Positions 53,111-60,907 of a DNA stretch of 64,000 bases are shown piece by piece. Position 1 is the first letter of the stretch. Each line of letters opens with the position of its first letter. Position numbers and translations under genes: made by a program. Below the pieces are notes generated by a model that saw nothing but the letters and a program-made list of their open reading frames with translations, had not been told where the DNA came from and ran no database searches. Source of the DNA: JABDQA01 sp963824415 (GTDB taxonomy: Bacteria; Desulfobacterota; Desulfobulbia; Desulfobulbales; Desulfocapsaceae); assembly GCA_963824415.1 (NCBI GenBank), contig CAWGPM010000005.1:1-64000 (forward strand), written 5' to 3'.

Positions 53111-54475
53111 CTAAACACCTGCCAGTTTTGGCAAGACAGCCGCGGCGAAACTAAGTACAAAGAAGAAACCGCACATATCCGTCACGGTCGTTAAAATGGG
53201 ACTTGAGACCAGGGCCGGGTCTACCCGAAACTGTTTCAGGAGCAGCGGCAGGGCGCCCCCGAGCGTGACAGATACGAGTGTATTTGCCGCAAGCGCACCG
53301 CCCACGACAACGCCGAGCCAGATATTGTCCTGCCAAAGAAAAGCCACCGTCCCGAGCAATAGTCCAAGAACGAGCCCGTTAATGATCCCTACCCGAGTCT
53401 CTTTAAAAATCACCCACATGATCTCACGGGGTCTCACCAAACCAAGAGAGAGTTCACGCATGGAGACCGCGACGGCCTGGTTACCGGAGCAGCCGCTCAT
53501 GTCACTGACCATGGGTAGAAATACTGCCAGGGTTATAACTGCCGCAAGGGTATCCTGGTAGAGCGCGATCACACTTGCTGCCATTATGTTTAAGACGATA
53601 TTCATACTGAGCCAGGAAAGGCGGCGACCGGAGCGAACCATCAGGGGCATGGTACGAAATTCCTCCCCGCCGATAATACCGCTCAAGCGCAGGAAAGCCT
53701 TGGTTTTCTGTTTGTTGAGCTCCTCCTCAACCGAGCGCGGCAGCACCACGCCGACCAATTGCTGAGCATCGTTTACAACGGGTGCTCCAAACAGTTTGTG
53801 TTCATCAAAAAAAGTCTCTAATTCAGAGAGTGAGGCCTGATCAGATACACACAAAGGGGAACGTATCATGATTTCTGCTAACCGTGTATCGCGGGCCGGA
53901 AACAATAAATCATGCATCCGTAATACACCGGCTAATTTCTCATTTTTATCAGTCACATAGAAATATTGAACGTTGTAATTTCTATACTTCGTCTGATTCG
54001 CCTGCAGGTCGTCAAGCACATCCTGCACGGTGTGATCATCGAGGTAAGCCAGAAACTCCGAAATCATAAGTCCCCCGGCAACGTCCGGGGCATAATTGAG
54101 AAGCGTTCTGACTTCCTCAGCGTCTGTTCTTTCCATCTTGGAAAGAATGGATTCACTGGCGTCGCTATCCATTTCACCGAGGACATCGACGATATGGTCA
54201 CTATCCAGTTCCTCCATGATTGCCACAGCCTGCTCCGACGGCATATTTTCGACCACCGCGGCAGCCTGGGTCTCTGAAATATCTTCTATTACATCAGCCG
54301 CATCTTCTGGGCTCAACAGGGCAAAGAGAGTCTGCTGTTCTTCCTCGGAGAGCCGGGAAATAGAGCGCGCGGTCTCAGCCGCACTGAGGTCATCAATAAA
54401 TTTTGATACCTCTGGTCTGTTTTCTGATTTGATCAGTTGACTGAGTGTTTCCCACGGTGATATTGAGTAGCTCAT
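53111..54475 (-). CDS. mgtE: Magnesium transporter MgtE
   Basis: A 454-residue MgtE-type Mg2+ channel. The N-terminal helical superhelix (about 20-130, with DAADVIEDI and ERTDAEEVRTLLNYAPDVAGGLM) precedes two CBS domains (about 135-255) that sense cytoplasmic Mg2+. Five C-terminal transmembrane helices follow, with the pore signature FLPMVSDMSGCSGNQAVAVSMREL in which the usual GGNAGTQ is varied to SGCSGNQ. The acidic VDPALVSSPILTTVTDMCG end is present. The gene stands alone. A 145-bp repeat sits 68 bases upstream of its start and may carry or disturb its promoter. Confidence 0.93.
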   Translation of the reverse strand: MSYSISPWETLSQLIKSENRPEVSKFIDDLSAAETARSISRLSEEEQQTLFALLSPEDAADVIEDISETQAAAVVENMPSEQAVAIMEELDSDHIVDVLGEMDSDASESILSKMERTDAEEVRTLLNYAPDVAGGLMISEFLAYLDDHTVQDVLDDLQANQTKYRNYNVQYFYVTDKNEKLAGVLRMHDLLFPARDTRLAEIMIRSPLCVSDQASLSELETFFDEHKLFGAPVVNDAQQLVGVVLPRSVEEELNKQKTKAFLRLSGIIGGEEFRTMPLMVRSGRRLSWLSMNIVLNIMAASVIALYQDTLAAVITLAVFLPMVSDMSGCSGNQAVAVSMRELSLGLVRPREIMWVIFKETRVGIINGLVLGLLLGTVAFLWQDNIWLGVVVGGALAANTLVSVTLGGALPLLLKQFRVDPALVSSPILTTVTDMCGFFFVLSFAAAVLPKLAGV

Positions 54476-54542
54476 TTTGTATCCAGGGTTTATGGTAAAA
54501 TTTGAATTTTCTCTGAAAATTACAGGTTTCCAATATTACACT

Positions 54543-54687
54543 AGGTTACCTTGCAAAATTAGGATTTTCGTTCAAAATCAAGGCGCGAGTGAAAATTTTA
54601 CCGCAACCATATAAATAATATCCCAAGGATAAAATTTTTGCGCGCAACGCAGAGTTAGGACGAAAAGACAATTTTTCAAGGTAGCCT
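54543..54687 (-). repeat. 145-bp palindromic repeat, copy A
   Basis: First of four copies of exactly 145 bp. Ends are AGGTTACCTTGCAAAATT and the inverse of AGGCTACCTTGAAAAATT; the whole unit is an imperfect inverted repeat. Oriented opposite to copies B and C. Confidence 0.85.
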
Positions 54688-54830
54688 TAAGGCAGACTGA
54701 AGAGCTTTAGAAATAATCAAAAGCCACTTCCAATCCAAGCGGACTAAAAACAGGTAAAAACAATATTGACGTGGAAGGACTTGATTTAAATATCTGTAAG
54801 ACCAATTCCATTACACATACAGATGATATG

Positions 54831-55127
54831 TTAAAGCATAAAGGGTGATGTTTTCTGATTTTCAGAGAAACATTGATCGATTGAGCTGAAGATTTCCAAT
54901 ATTCTTTTTTTTGTTTCCAGCGTAGTATCTGCGCTTTCCTGTTCATCAAGGTTACGGAGCTGAACTATTGCGCTATCTACTAAAGGTTTCAGCTGATCTA
55001 TTTTCGTATCGAATTTGTTTTTAATATCGGGAGAAGCTTTTTCCATTTGTTTTTGGAGCTCTTCAAGGTGCTGGAGCCACTCGTCTGTCTTTTCATCAAT
55101 GATATCTTTATATGGTCTTGATTTCAT
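54831..55127 (-). CDS. Small coiled-coil protein
   Basis: A 98-residue charged, helical protein starting MKSRPYKDIIDEKTDEW, preceded by a strong AAGGAG ribosome binding site, so this start is preferred over the longer open frame to 55226. Heptad-like patterns run through HLEELQKQMEKASPDIKNKF and DQLKPLVDSAIVQLRNL. I know no function. It resembles in length and pattern the C-terminal coiled-coil half of the flavin-reductase fusion at 52073-52960, which may mean they are distant paralogues or interact. No transmembrane segment or signal peptide. Confidence 0.65.
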   Translation of the reverse strand: MKSRPYKDIIDEKTDEWLQHLEELQKQMEKASPDIKNKFDTKIDQLKPLVDSAIVQLRNLDEQESADTTLETKKRILEIFSSIDQCFSENQKTSPFML

Positions 55128-55371
55128 GAGATTTCTCCTTTTAAATTCTTTTCTGAAGTTGCCAGCCCAGAGCCAAGGTTCCCTGTTCTCTTTCATACAA
55201 TAAAGCGTATGAAGACTCCGGACCAATACAATCTTATAATTGTGATTAGTTTTCTGCCTGTTTATCTCAAATTACCAACAGGTTCTTACCCAAATAACAT
55301 CAGCCTGAAGATATAGAAATCATCTTCAACCTGGCGCTTTGGGGCGGAGTTGGAGATTTGCACAGACCATC

Positions 55372-55386
55372 TTTCAAGGTAGCCTT
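55372..55386 (-). repeat. Solo end of the 145-bp repeat
   Basis: TTCAAGGTAGCCTTA matches the terminal 15 bases of the palindromic element, with no matching second end nearby; likely a remnant. Confidence 0.5.
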
Positions 55387-55858
55387 AAATTTGTATTATT
55401 CTGGTTGTATGGAATTTGGGCGTACATTCCATTGCCACTCCGAATCTGACTTCAGCTTTTCCATCTTTATTTATCTTCTTTTCCAAAATAATAATACAAC
55501 GGGGGCTGACCGAGAATCTCTGATTATACATTTGGGGGACCCATATTGAGACGTCTTCGATCAACGCTTCAATTGACTCTGTATTTGTTTTTGAAATTGC
55601 GTTCAACTCCCTCAGCGGTCCTTCAATATTGATTTCGTCTTTCAGCCCTTTCTTATTGTAGAACACTTTAGCCTTTTGCATGGCGGGGCTTGCTGGAACG
55701 TGCTGAGTCGTGCTCAATACATCAGTATCAGCTCGCTCCATTAACTTTCCAGAGCCGCCCATTTCTTGTGACACAGCCTGGCAGCTCAATATCAAGAAGC
55801 AAAAGAGGGTTATAGGAAAAAAGAAGAAATGATAAGGGTTTGCATCATTCATATCCAT
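55385..55858 (-). CDS. Hypothetical exported protein
   Basis: A 157-residue protein with a hydrophobic N-terminal segment (about residues 10-27) ending LILSC, a plausible lipoprotein box. The mature part has no family I recognise; it includes LRELNAISKTNTESIEALIEDVSIWVPQMY in pieces suggestive of a helix-strand fold, and RCIIILEKKINKDGKAEVRFGVAM near the C-terminus that looks like a beta hairpin. It is flanked by repeat material: the solo end at 55372-55386 overlaps its stop codon region, so the last codons may derive from the repeat. Moderate confidence that it is a real gene. Confidence 0.5.
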   Translation of the reverse strand: MDMNDANPYHFFFFPITLFCFLILSCQAVSQEMGGSGKLMERADTDVLSTTQHVPASPAMQKAKVFYNKKGLKDEINIEGPLRELNAISKTNTESIEALIEDVSIWVPQMYNQRFSVSPRCIIILEKKINKDGKAEVRFGVAMECTPKFHTTRIIQI

Positions 55859-56057
55859 TTCTCACGAAGGAATCGAATGAATACAGTGCAGGATCGATAT
55901 ACCAATAATGTAATCACGAATCCTGGCAGCAAAACGCTACAGCGTGATAGGCAAATGGTTGCTTTAGGCTCTGATTAAACTTAGTCCTTGATGATAAATA
56001 ATTGTTTTTAAATGACTTAATATTATTATATATAAATACAGGTTACCGGGAGGTTTA

Positions 56058-56202
56058 AGGCTACCTTGAAAAATTGTCTTTTCGTCCTGGCTCTGCGTTG
56101 CGCGCGAAAATTTTATCCTCGGAATATTACTTATATGGTTGCGGTAAAATTTTTACCAGCGCCTTGGTTTTGAACGAAAATCCTAATTTTGCAAGGAACC
56201 CT
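56058..56202 (+). repeat. 145-bp palindromic repeat, copy B
   Basis: Starts AGGCTACCTTGAAAAATTG and ends TTTTGCAAGGAACCCT. Same length as copies A, C and D; 31 bases before a 52-codon ORF. Confidence 0.87.
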
Positions 56203-56233
56203 CAATAATGCATGATTTTTAGTGAGAATATTT

Positions 56234-56392
56234 ATGAAAACCAAAACGAAAATAATGGTTTATTTGTCAGTTCTTGCCATATTAGATATGATTATCCCAA
56301 TACCCTTTACTGCTCTTATATTGTTATATGTTGTTTTAGAAAAACCCGCATGGTTTGAAAAAATTTTCACTGAAATTTATTCTTTAAAATAA
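56234..56392 (+). CDS. Small hydrophobic protein (52 residues)
   Basis: A short open frame between repeat copies B and C, translating to MKTKTKIMVYLSVLAILDM followed by IIPIPFTALILLYVVLEKP and a C-terminal WFEKIFTEIYSLK. It has a basic N-terminus, one or two transmembrane segments and a charged tail, which is a credible small inner-membrane protein. Its stop codon TAA ends exactly one base before repeat copy C begins. A weak GTGAG element precedes the ATG. Composition and reading of the full interval support translation, but no family is recognised. Confidence 0.5.
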   Translation: MKTKTKIMVYLSVLAILDMIIPIPFTALILLYVVLEKPAWFEKIFTEIYSLK

Positions 56393-56537
56393 AGGCTACC
56401 TTGAAAAATTGTCTTTTTGCCCAAACGCTGCGTTGCGTGTAAAAATTTTATCCTCGGAATATCAATTATATGCCTGCGGCAAAATTTTCACACGCGCCTT
56501 AATTTTGAACCAAAATCCTAATTTTGCAAGGTACCCT
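56393..56537 (+). repeat. 145-bp palindromic repeat, copy C
   Basis: Begins AGGCTACCTTGAAAAATTG directly after the TAA of the 52-codon ORF and ends GCAAGGTACCCT. Closest in sequence to copy D (inverted). Confidence 0.88.
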
Positions 56538-56555
56538 AAATTCAGAAAATTTTGC

Positions 56556-57131
56556 TCAACCAAACTGCAGGCCGCAATCAGGGCAACTTTTTGTAGTAGG
56601 ACTAAAACGCATAGAACATGCAGGACATATAACCATTTCCGCCTCTAAACTGAATACGGCCTCATCTCCAGGAAAATCCTCGCTGTTAAGTCCGGTGGAT
56701 CTGATATAGTTTGTCTTGATGATTACCGCCGCCCGCTCAACATCGGCGACTTTAACCTTCAACTGAAGGTCGGGGCCCCCTCACCCCTTTGAAGGGTTGT
56801 CACCGGCAAGTATAGACGGGACACACTCTGTTTTTAAAAGTTTCTGTAATGGCTTAAGATAGCCTAGTTTCCCGATCTGGATGGCAACCAGCTCATCATC
56901 AGCAGAGATTTCTACGGAATGCGAATGTGAGACTGTTTCCTGCTGCCTGAGAATCGCCAACTTCTCTGAGCCTGATATGAGCGAAAGAGAACACTCAGGA
57001 CATGTTGCGATTTCTGCTCGATACGCATCTCCGCACTTCGGGCAGTAATTGCAGTCTGCATCGATGTCGTAGTGATTGTCGTCTGGTGCCTCTTCACGTG
57101 ATCTGCTTAAACTGAATAATCTACGAAACAT
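56556..57131 (-). CDS. Candidate selenoprotein: zinc ribbon - DUF2007-like - zinc ribbon
   Basis: Read through one in-frame UGA (56781-56783), this is a 191-residue protein. Residues 30-48 hold a zinc ribbon (CPKCGDAYRAEIATCPEC). Residues 75-150 look like a DUF2007-type signal-transduction fold ending LAGDNPSKG-U-GGPDLQLKV, the UGA being residue 117. The C-terminus is a second zinc ribbon, CPACSMRF...CPDCG. Without readthrough each half would be a broken protein, and the second half has only a TTG to start from. I recall homologues with a cysteine pair and GGP at this place, so the UGA replaces a cysteine. A hairpin 16 bases after the UGA meets the bacterial SECIS pattern. Function unknown; a redox or metal-sensing role is a guess. 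Confidence 0.75.
56755..56780 (-). promoter_or_regulatory. Candidate bacterial SECIS hairpin
   Basis: Directly after the in-frame UGA the mRNA reads GGGGGCCCCG and then a perfect 6-bp stem ACCTTC/GAAGGT with apical loop AGTT. The loop starts 16 bases after the UGA and has G as its second base, within the bacterial SECIS rules as I remember them (16-37 bases, G in the first two loop positions). Confidence 0.6.
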
Positions 57132-57214
57132 AGTCTATTACAACTAATATTTACTTGAATTCACAATAACGGTATAAAACTAAATTTTTTACCGTCTCCT
57201 TAACCCAACAATAT

Positions 57215-57265
57215 GGGCTCCCTTGCAAAAGGATTTTGGGCGAAGGGCCAATTTCAAGGTAGCCT
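57215..57265 (-). repeat. Internally deleted copy of the 145-bp repeat
   Basis: A 51-bp unit with both ends of the element, GGGCTCCCTTGCAAAAGGAT and CCAATTTCAAGGTAGCCT, but lacking about 94 internal bases. It lies between two genes on the minus strand. Confidence 0.6.
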
Positions 57266-57393
57266 ATGGTATTACAGCGCTCACACGGTCAAGAAATCCA
57301 GGCCCGGCCATCGGTGAAAAACTACTGCCAATAAGAAGCAGGTGTAGATTCGATCTCAACAGACATTGCTCCTTCAACTATTCTTTTAAATGG

Positions 57394-57837
57394 TCACTCA
57401 AGGACCCCGAGTTTCTTTACAATGATCGCTGTTCTTTGCTTCCTCTCGACAGATTCGATGTTGACGAGTTCTCCCACAACCTCAAACCACATGCCGTTCA
57501 GTGTGCTCAGTTTTTGCTGGTCAACTACTTTTAAAATAAGCTCATACGAGTTCTCTGCCGGAGTTTTTATCTCAAAACCGGTTGTTTCACCGCCAATTGC
57601 TGCCATGCCGGCTGAGACAGCCCCCTGGACGGTGATCTCCTCAACCTCTTTGTCTTCAAGGCACAGACCCGCTCGCTGATCATAGATCTTGCCCTGATCG
57701 CAAAAGCATTGGCTGGAGTGGCCCCAAAGGTTACTATCTCCGGTGCAGATTCCATCCGGCCTATTCCCAACCCGAGGTGATGCCAGTGCACATGACGCAG
57801 AAAATAAAATGATTGCCGCAAAAAAAAACTTATCCAT
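57394..57837 (-). CDS. Hypothetical secreted protein, cysteine-containing
   Basis: A 147-residue protein with a clear Sec signal peptide (FFFAAIILFSASCALASP, cleaved near residue 20). The mature N-terminal part has several cysteines in GICTGDSNLWGHSSQCFCDQG and AGLCLED, which could form disulfides. The second half, EITVQGAVSAGMAAIGGETTG to the end, looks like a beta-rich domain with VVGELVNIESVERKQRTAIIV. No family is recognised. It lies upstream of the candidate selenoprotein gene on the same strand with the deleted repeat between them. Confidence 0.6.
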   Translation of the reverse strand: MDKFFFAAIILFSASCALASPRVGNRPDGICTGDSNLWGHSSQCFCDQGKIYDQRAGLCLEDKEVEEITVQGAVSAGMAAIGGETTGFEIKTPAENSYELILKVVDQQKLSTLNGMWFEVVGELVNIESVERKQRTAIIVKKLGVLE

Positions 57838-57878
57838 ACTATCATAGTCCTGTCAGCTATTTGGGGAGTTAGCAGTCT

Positions 57879-58211
57879 CTATACGAAATAGCTGATTATC
57901 CATAAAATCAATCCTGCTAAGACCCAGCTCAGGGAATCATTGAACCTTGACCTAGAATCGTCGCCCTGTGCTGTCTTTTTATTGGGAGTTAATGTATCCA
58001 CGAGGCGGTAGACAACCTTTGGTGTATGAATTGCTCCACTTGTTGAACTGCTAAATAAGTCGGGAGAAAATATAACTATCGGAATAGCACCAATTACGAA
58101 AAGTATTGATCCTAATGGATATTTTACAAAGCAGGAAATAAGAAAAGCAATTAGGACCAGTGGCACTGAAATTGTAGCAGCAGAAATAAAGACGTTAGAA
58201 TCTTTAAGCAT
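57879..58211 (-). CDS. Hypothetical membrane protein
   Basis: A 110-residue protein with three hydrophobic segments (about 8-28, 32-50 and 92-109) and a polar loop of about 40 residues between the second and third. Likely a small inner-membrane protein. I recognise no family. It is followed 41 bases later on the same strand by the secreted cysteine-containing protein. The ATG has no obvious ribosome binding site. Confidence 0.5.
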   Translation of the reverse strand: MLKDSNVFISAATISVPLVLIAFLISCFVKYPLGSILFVIGAIPIVIFSPDLFSSSTSGAIHTPKVVYRLVDTLTPNKKTAQGDDSRSRFNDSLSWVLAGLILWIISYFV

Positions 58212-58591
58212 ATCTGACCTGGAGAATATTCTTTTTTTGATAGATTATCACACTGTACGTATCTTCTTATATTACCCTACTATTGGTTTAAATGTATAGT
58301 AACAGCCTCGAATATCAACTCGAGAAATCTGGCCTTAATTACAAGAAATAATTCTGATCCCAATATCGTTCACAATATAGGAAATATTAATAATTTAGCG
58401 GGCTGTTTATCACTTAATCTTGCGAGGCAAACATTTTCATGTTTTAAGATTTGACAGGAGATACTGAGAAATATGCTTGGTTCAATGTCTCATAGACCTG
58501 GAGCTGCCGGAAGAAGATAGTCCTGCTAGATACTCCTGATTACCGCCAATACACTCATGCAAACCTAACATCCAAGTTCAAAGGGTAATTA
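58212..58591. other. Intergenic region, no gene seen
   Basis: A 380-base AT-rich stretch between divergent genes. It should hold promoters for both, but I see no convincing -35/-10 pair. A 15-codon frame starting at 58484 after GGAGAT is too short to call. Confidence 0.6.
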
Positions 58592-59161
58592 ATGAAAAGA
58601 ACACGCGTCAAAGATCTTATGGTGCCGATTCGTGAATATGCCACTGTCAGGTCTGGAACCTCTTTGCTTGATGCCATTGTGGAACTTGAGAAGGCCCAGG
58701 AAACATATACGGAAAGCAAGTATCAGCACAGGGCTATTTTGGTACTGGATGAGCATAATAAAGTTATTGGTAAAATAAGCCAGTTACGGATTCTTAAGGC
58801 TGTCGAAACAAGACATGATCTCGACACTGACATAGAAAATCTGAGCAATTTCAGGTTTAGCGATGAGTATGTTGCCAGCAGACGAGAGCAATACAGACTG
58901 AAAGTCCCGATCCTCAACAAAGTGGTTCTCCGGGCAGCCACCGCAAAGAGAGTTGAGGATTTTATGCAGAAACCTACCCCCGGTGAATTTGTCTCAGAAG
59001 AGTGTTCAATAGATGTTGCCATTCACCGATTGGTAGCCGGAACACACCTATCCTTGCTGGTCACCAGAAATGAGGAGATTGTTGGAATTCTAAGAATAGC
59101 CGACGTTTTTGCATTTGTGTTTCATGAAATGCGCTCTAACAGCATCAATGCAGGCCAATAG
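58592..59161 (+). CDS. CBS-domain pair protein
   Basis: A 189-residue protein made of two CBS motifs. The first runs from VKDLMVPIREYATVRSGTSLLDAI through HRAILVLDEHNKVIGKIS, with a longer charged middle (FRFSDEYVASRREQYRLKV); the second from VEDFMQKPTPGEFVSEECSIDVAIHRLV to LLVTRNEEIVGILRIADV. Such Bateman modules bind adenine nucleotides and act as regulatory units. It is followed by the large beta-helix gene 84 bases downstream on the same strand, suggesting a functional pair. Similar CBS proteins are common in Desulfobacterota. Confidence 0.85.
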   Translation: MKRTRVKDLMVPIREYATVRSGTSLLDAIVELEKAQETYTESKYQHRAILVLDEHNKVIGKISQLRILKAVETRHDLDTDIENLSNFRFSDEYVASRREQYRLKVPILNKVVLRAATAKRVEDFMQKPTPGEFVSEECSIDVAIHRLVAGTHLSLLVTRNEEIVGILRIADVFAFVFHEMRSNSINAGQ

Positions 59162-59245
59162 CTATTTTGCCCGCCAATATTGTGGATTGCGCTTTGAACG
59201 TTGCCGATAATCTGACCAACCCCTGCGTCACGACAAAGGATAGAT

Positions 59246-60667
59246 ATGAACGAGCTGCAAAATTTATATGACAGGATCATCCAGCGAGTAAACATCAACC
59301 TGCGTGAACTTGATTTTGACGCTGAACAATATTCCGCAGGGCTCATTCAGCCTGAACAAATGAATAAATTTTATGCCTTTTACGGCATAACAACGGATCA
59401 CCCGTTAAACCTTGTTTTTAAAAAATCCGGTCTTGCCGGCAGCTATTTTTTAGGAAAATGCAGAGTGATAGATTCACTGCTGTATAAAACGGATATCAGG
59501 GGGGACGAGCTCAAAAGAAAAGGCATCTCTGTTGTATGCCAGGGCTTTCAAATTACTCTCCAGGATGACGAGATGGTTGACATCAAAAACAGCGCACTGG
59601 TAAAAACCCTCGTTCACAATTATTCCCACGATCCAGAAACACCAGAAGTCTTTTTCATCAAGGACACACTGGCAATGGATTATGCAAATATTCATGGGGC
59701 GCCCACTGAAGGAGCCTTCCTCGGTCCGTTTGCAACGGTTGACCTTACCACCGTCCACGATTGTGTCATCGGGACCTATTCTTATATCCAGGCAGGTGAA
59801 ATCAGCCATATGAGAATTGCTCCCGGAACAATATGGGTGAGTTGTCCTGGGAGTTTTAATTTTTACTATCGACATGATCCCGATCTTCTGCGCCGCTACG
59901 CAAGTGTGGTTCCGGGTGATCTTCCTCACGGATTGCTCTTTGACTTTATAGTTGAGCATGAAGGAGCATTTCAGCGTCTCTTTGATGCGGTAAATCTTGA
60001 AGTAATCGAGACAGTACCCAAAACCGCCTCTCTTGATCGGTATGCTGTAGTTCTGCCTCGAACCAGGATAGCCGATAATGTCCTCGTTTCTCAAAGAGCT
60101 TATCTGCAGAACTCGACTCTTGGCAAGGGTTCCAACGCCCAGGAAAATTGCTACATTATAAACTCAAACCTCGAGGGGTTTAATGTGACAGCGCATGGGG
60201 CTAAAATTATCGAGGCGGATCTTGAACGGGATGTGTTCGTGGGATTCAACAGCTTTTTACAGGGTCAACCTGATACCAGGCTGCATGTCGGAAGAGATTG
60301 CGTGGTTATGCCACACACAATTATCGATATAAAAGAACCATTGAAAATCCCTGCTGGGCATCTTGTCTGGGGACTGATTAGACATCAGGCGGATCTTGAA
60401 GAAAACAGCATTTCCCTTACTGAATTAAAAGGTAATAAGAAGGGGTTCAGCAAAGGCAGATTACATTTCGAGGGAAATGGCGAACTTTTTGTCAAAGCTT
60501 TCAAGGATCGTATTCATCATATACTTGAGGCAAACGGTGCGTTTTTTGACGGACAAAACAACAAGGGCCACGCTCAGAGGAATCAGAACCTGTCTCTCAA
60601 TACGATACAACCCTTTCAGTTTGGTGAAATGGAGGGTCTCTACCCCAACATCTCAATAGACTTATAA
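59246..60667 (+). CDS. Left-handed beta-helix (hexapeptide-repeat) protein
   Basis: A 473-residue protein. The first 150 residues are mixed and not recognised. From about 155 to 370 there are turns of a left-handed beta helix: GAFLGPFATVDLTTVHDCVIGTYSYIQAGEISHM in short pieces, then RTRIADNVLVSQRAYLQNSTLGKGSNAQENCYIINSNLEG and DVFVGFNSFLQGQP...GRDCVVMPHTIID. This fold is shared by acyltransferases, sugar-nucleotide enzymes and gamma carbonic anhydrases. I cannot place the metal-binding histidines of gamma carbonic anhydrases with confidence. The CBS gene upstream and the LCIB-like gene downstream (convergent) suggest a possible shared theme. Function unknown. Confidence 0.65.
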   Translation: MNELQNLYDRIIQRVNINLRELDFDAEQYSAGLIQPEQMNKFYAFYGITTDHPLNLVFKKSGLAGSYFLGKCRVIDSLLYKTDIRGDELKRKGISVVCQGFQITLQDDEMVDIKNSALVKTLVHNYSHDPETPEVFFIKDTLAMDYANIHGAPTEGAFLGPFATVDLTTVHDCVIGTYSYIQAGEISHMRIAPGTIWVSCPGSFNFYYRHDPDLLRRYASVVPGDLPHGLLFDFIVEHEGAFQRLFDAVNLEVIETVPKTASLDRYAVVLPRTRIADNVLVSQRAYLQNSTLGKGSNAQENCYIINSNLEGFNVTAHGAKIIEADLERDVFVGFNSFLQGQPDTRLHVGRDCVVMPHTIIDIKEPLKIPAGHLVWGLIRHQADLEENSISLTELKGNKKGFSKGRLHFEGNGELFVKAFKDRIHHILEANGAFFDGQNNKGHAQRNQNLSLNTIQPFQFGEMEGLYPNISIDL

Positions 60668-60907
60668 CGGCCAACCATTCCTTCCGCTTCAGGTACAATA
60701 GAACCAGCCATACAATCGCCGACAAGATTTTTGGCAGTGGTGCTTTCGAAAGCTGTTACGGTCTGCTCGTAAAAAAATAGGCAGTGGCCCGAAATGTCGA
60801 CCACTATATGCCACGCACAGCCAGGCTGAGGTATTATGGCGATATAGGTGGAGATGGGTAAGACCTGGTGTTCGCCAGAAAGTATTTGCTAGAGGATATC
60901 CCCGCTT

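Noticed and set aside
56233..56762. Separate small zinc-ribbon gene starting at TTG 56762
   Set aside because: It is in frame with the preceding ORF across one TGA and has no ribosome binding site; one readthrough gene explains both better.
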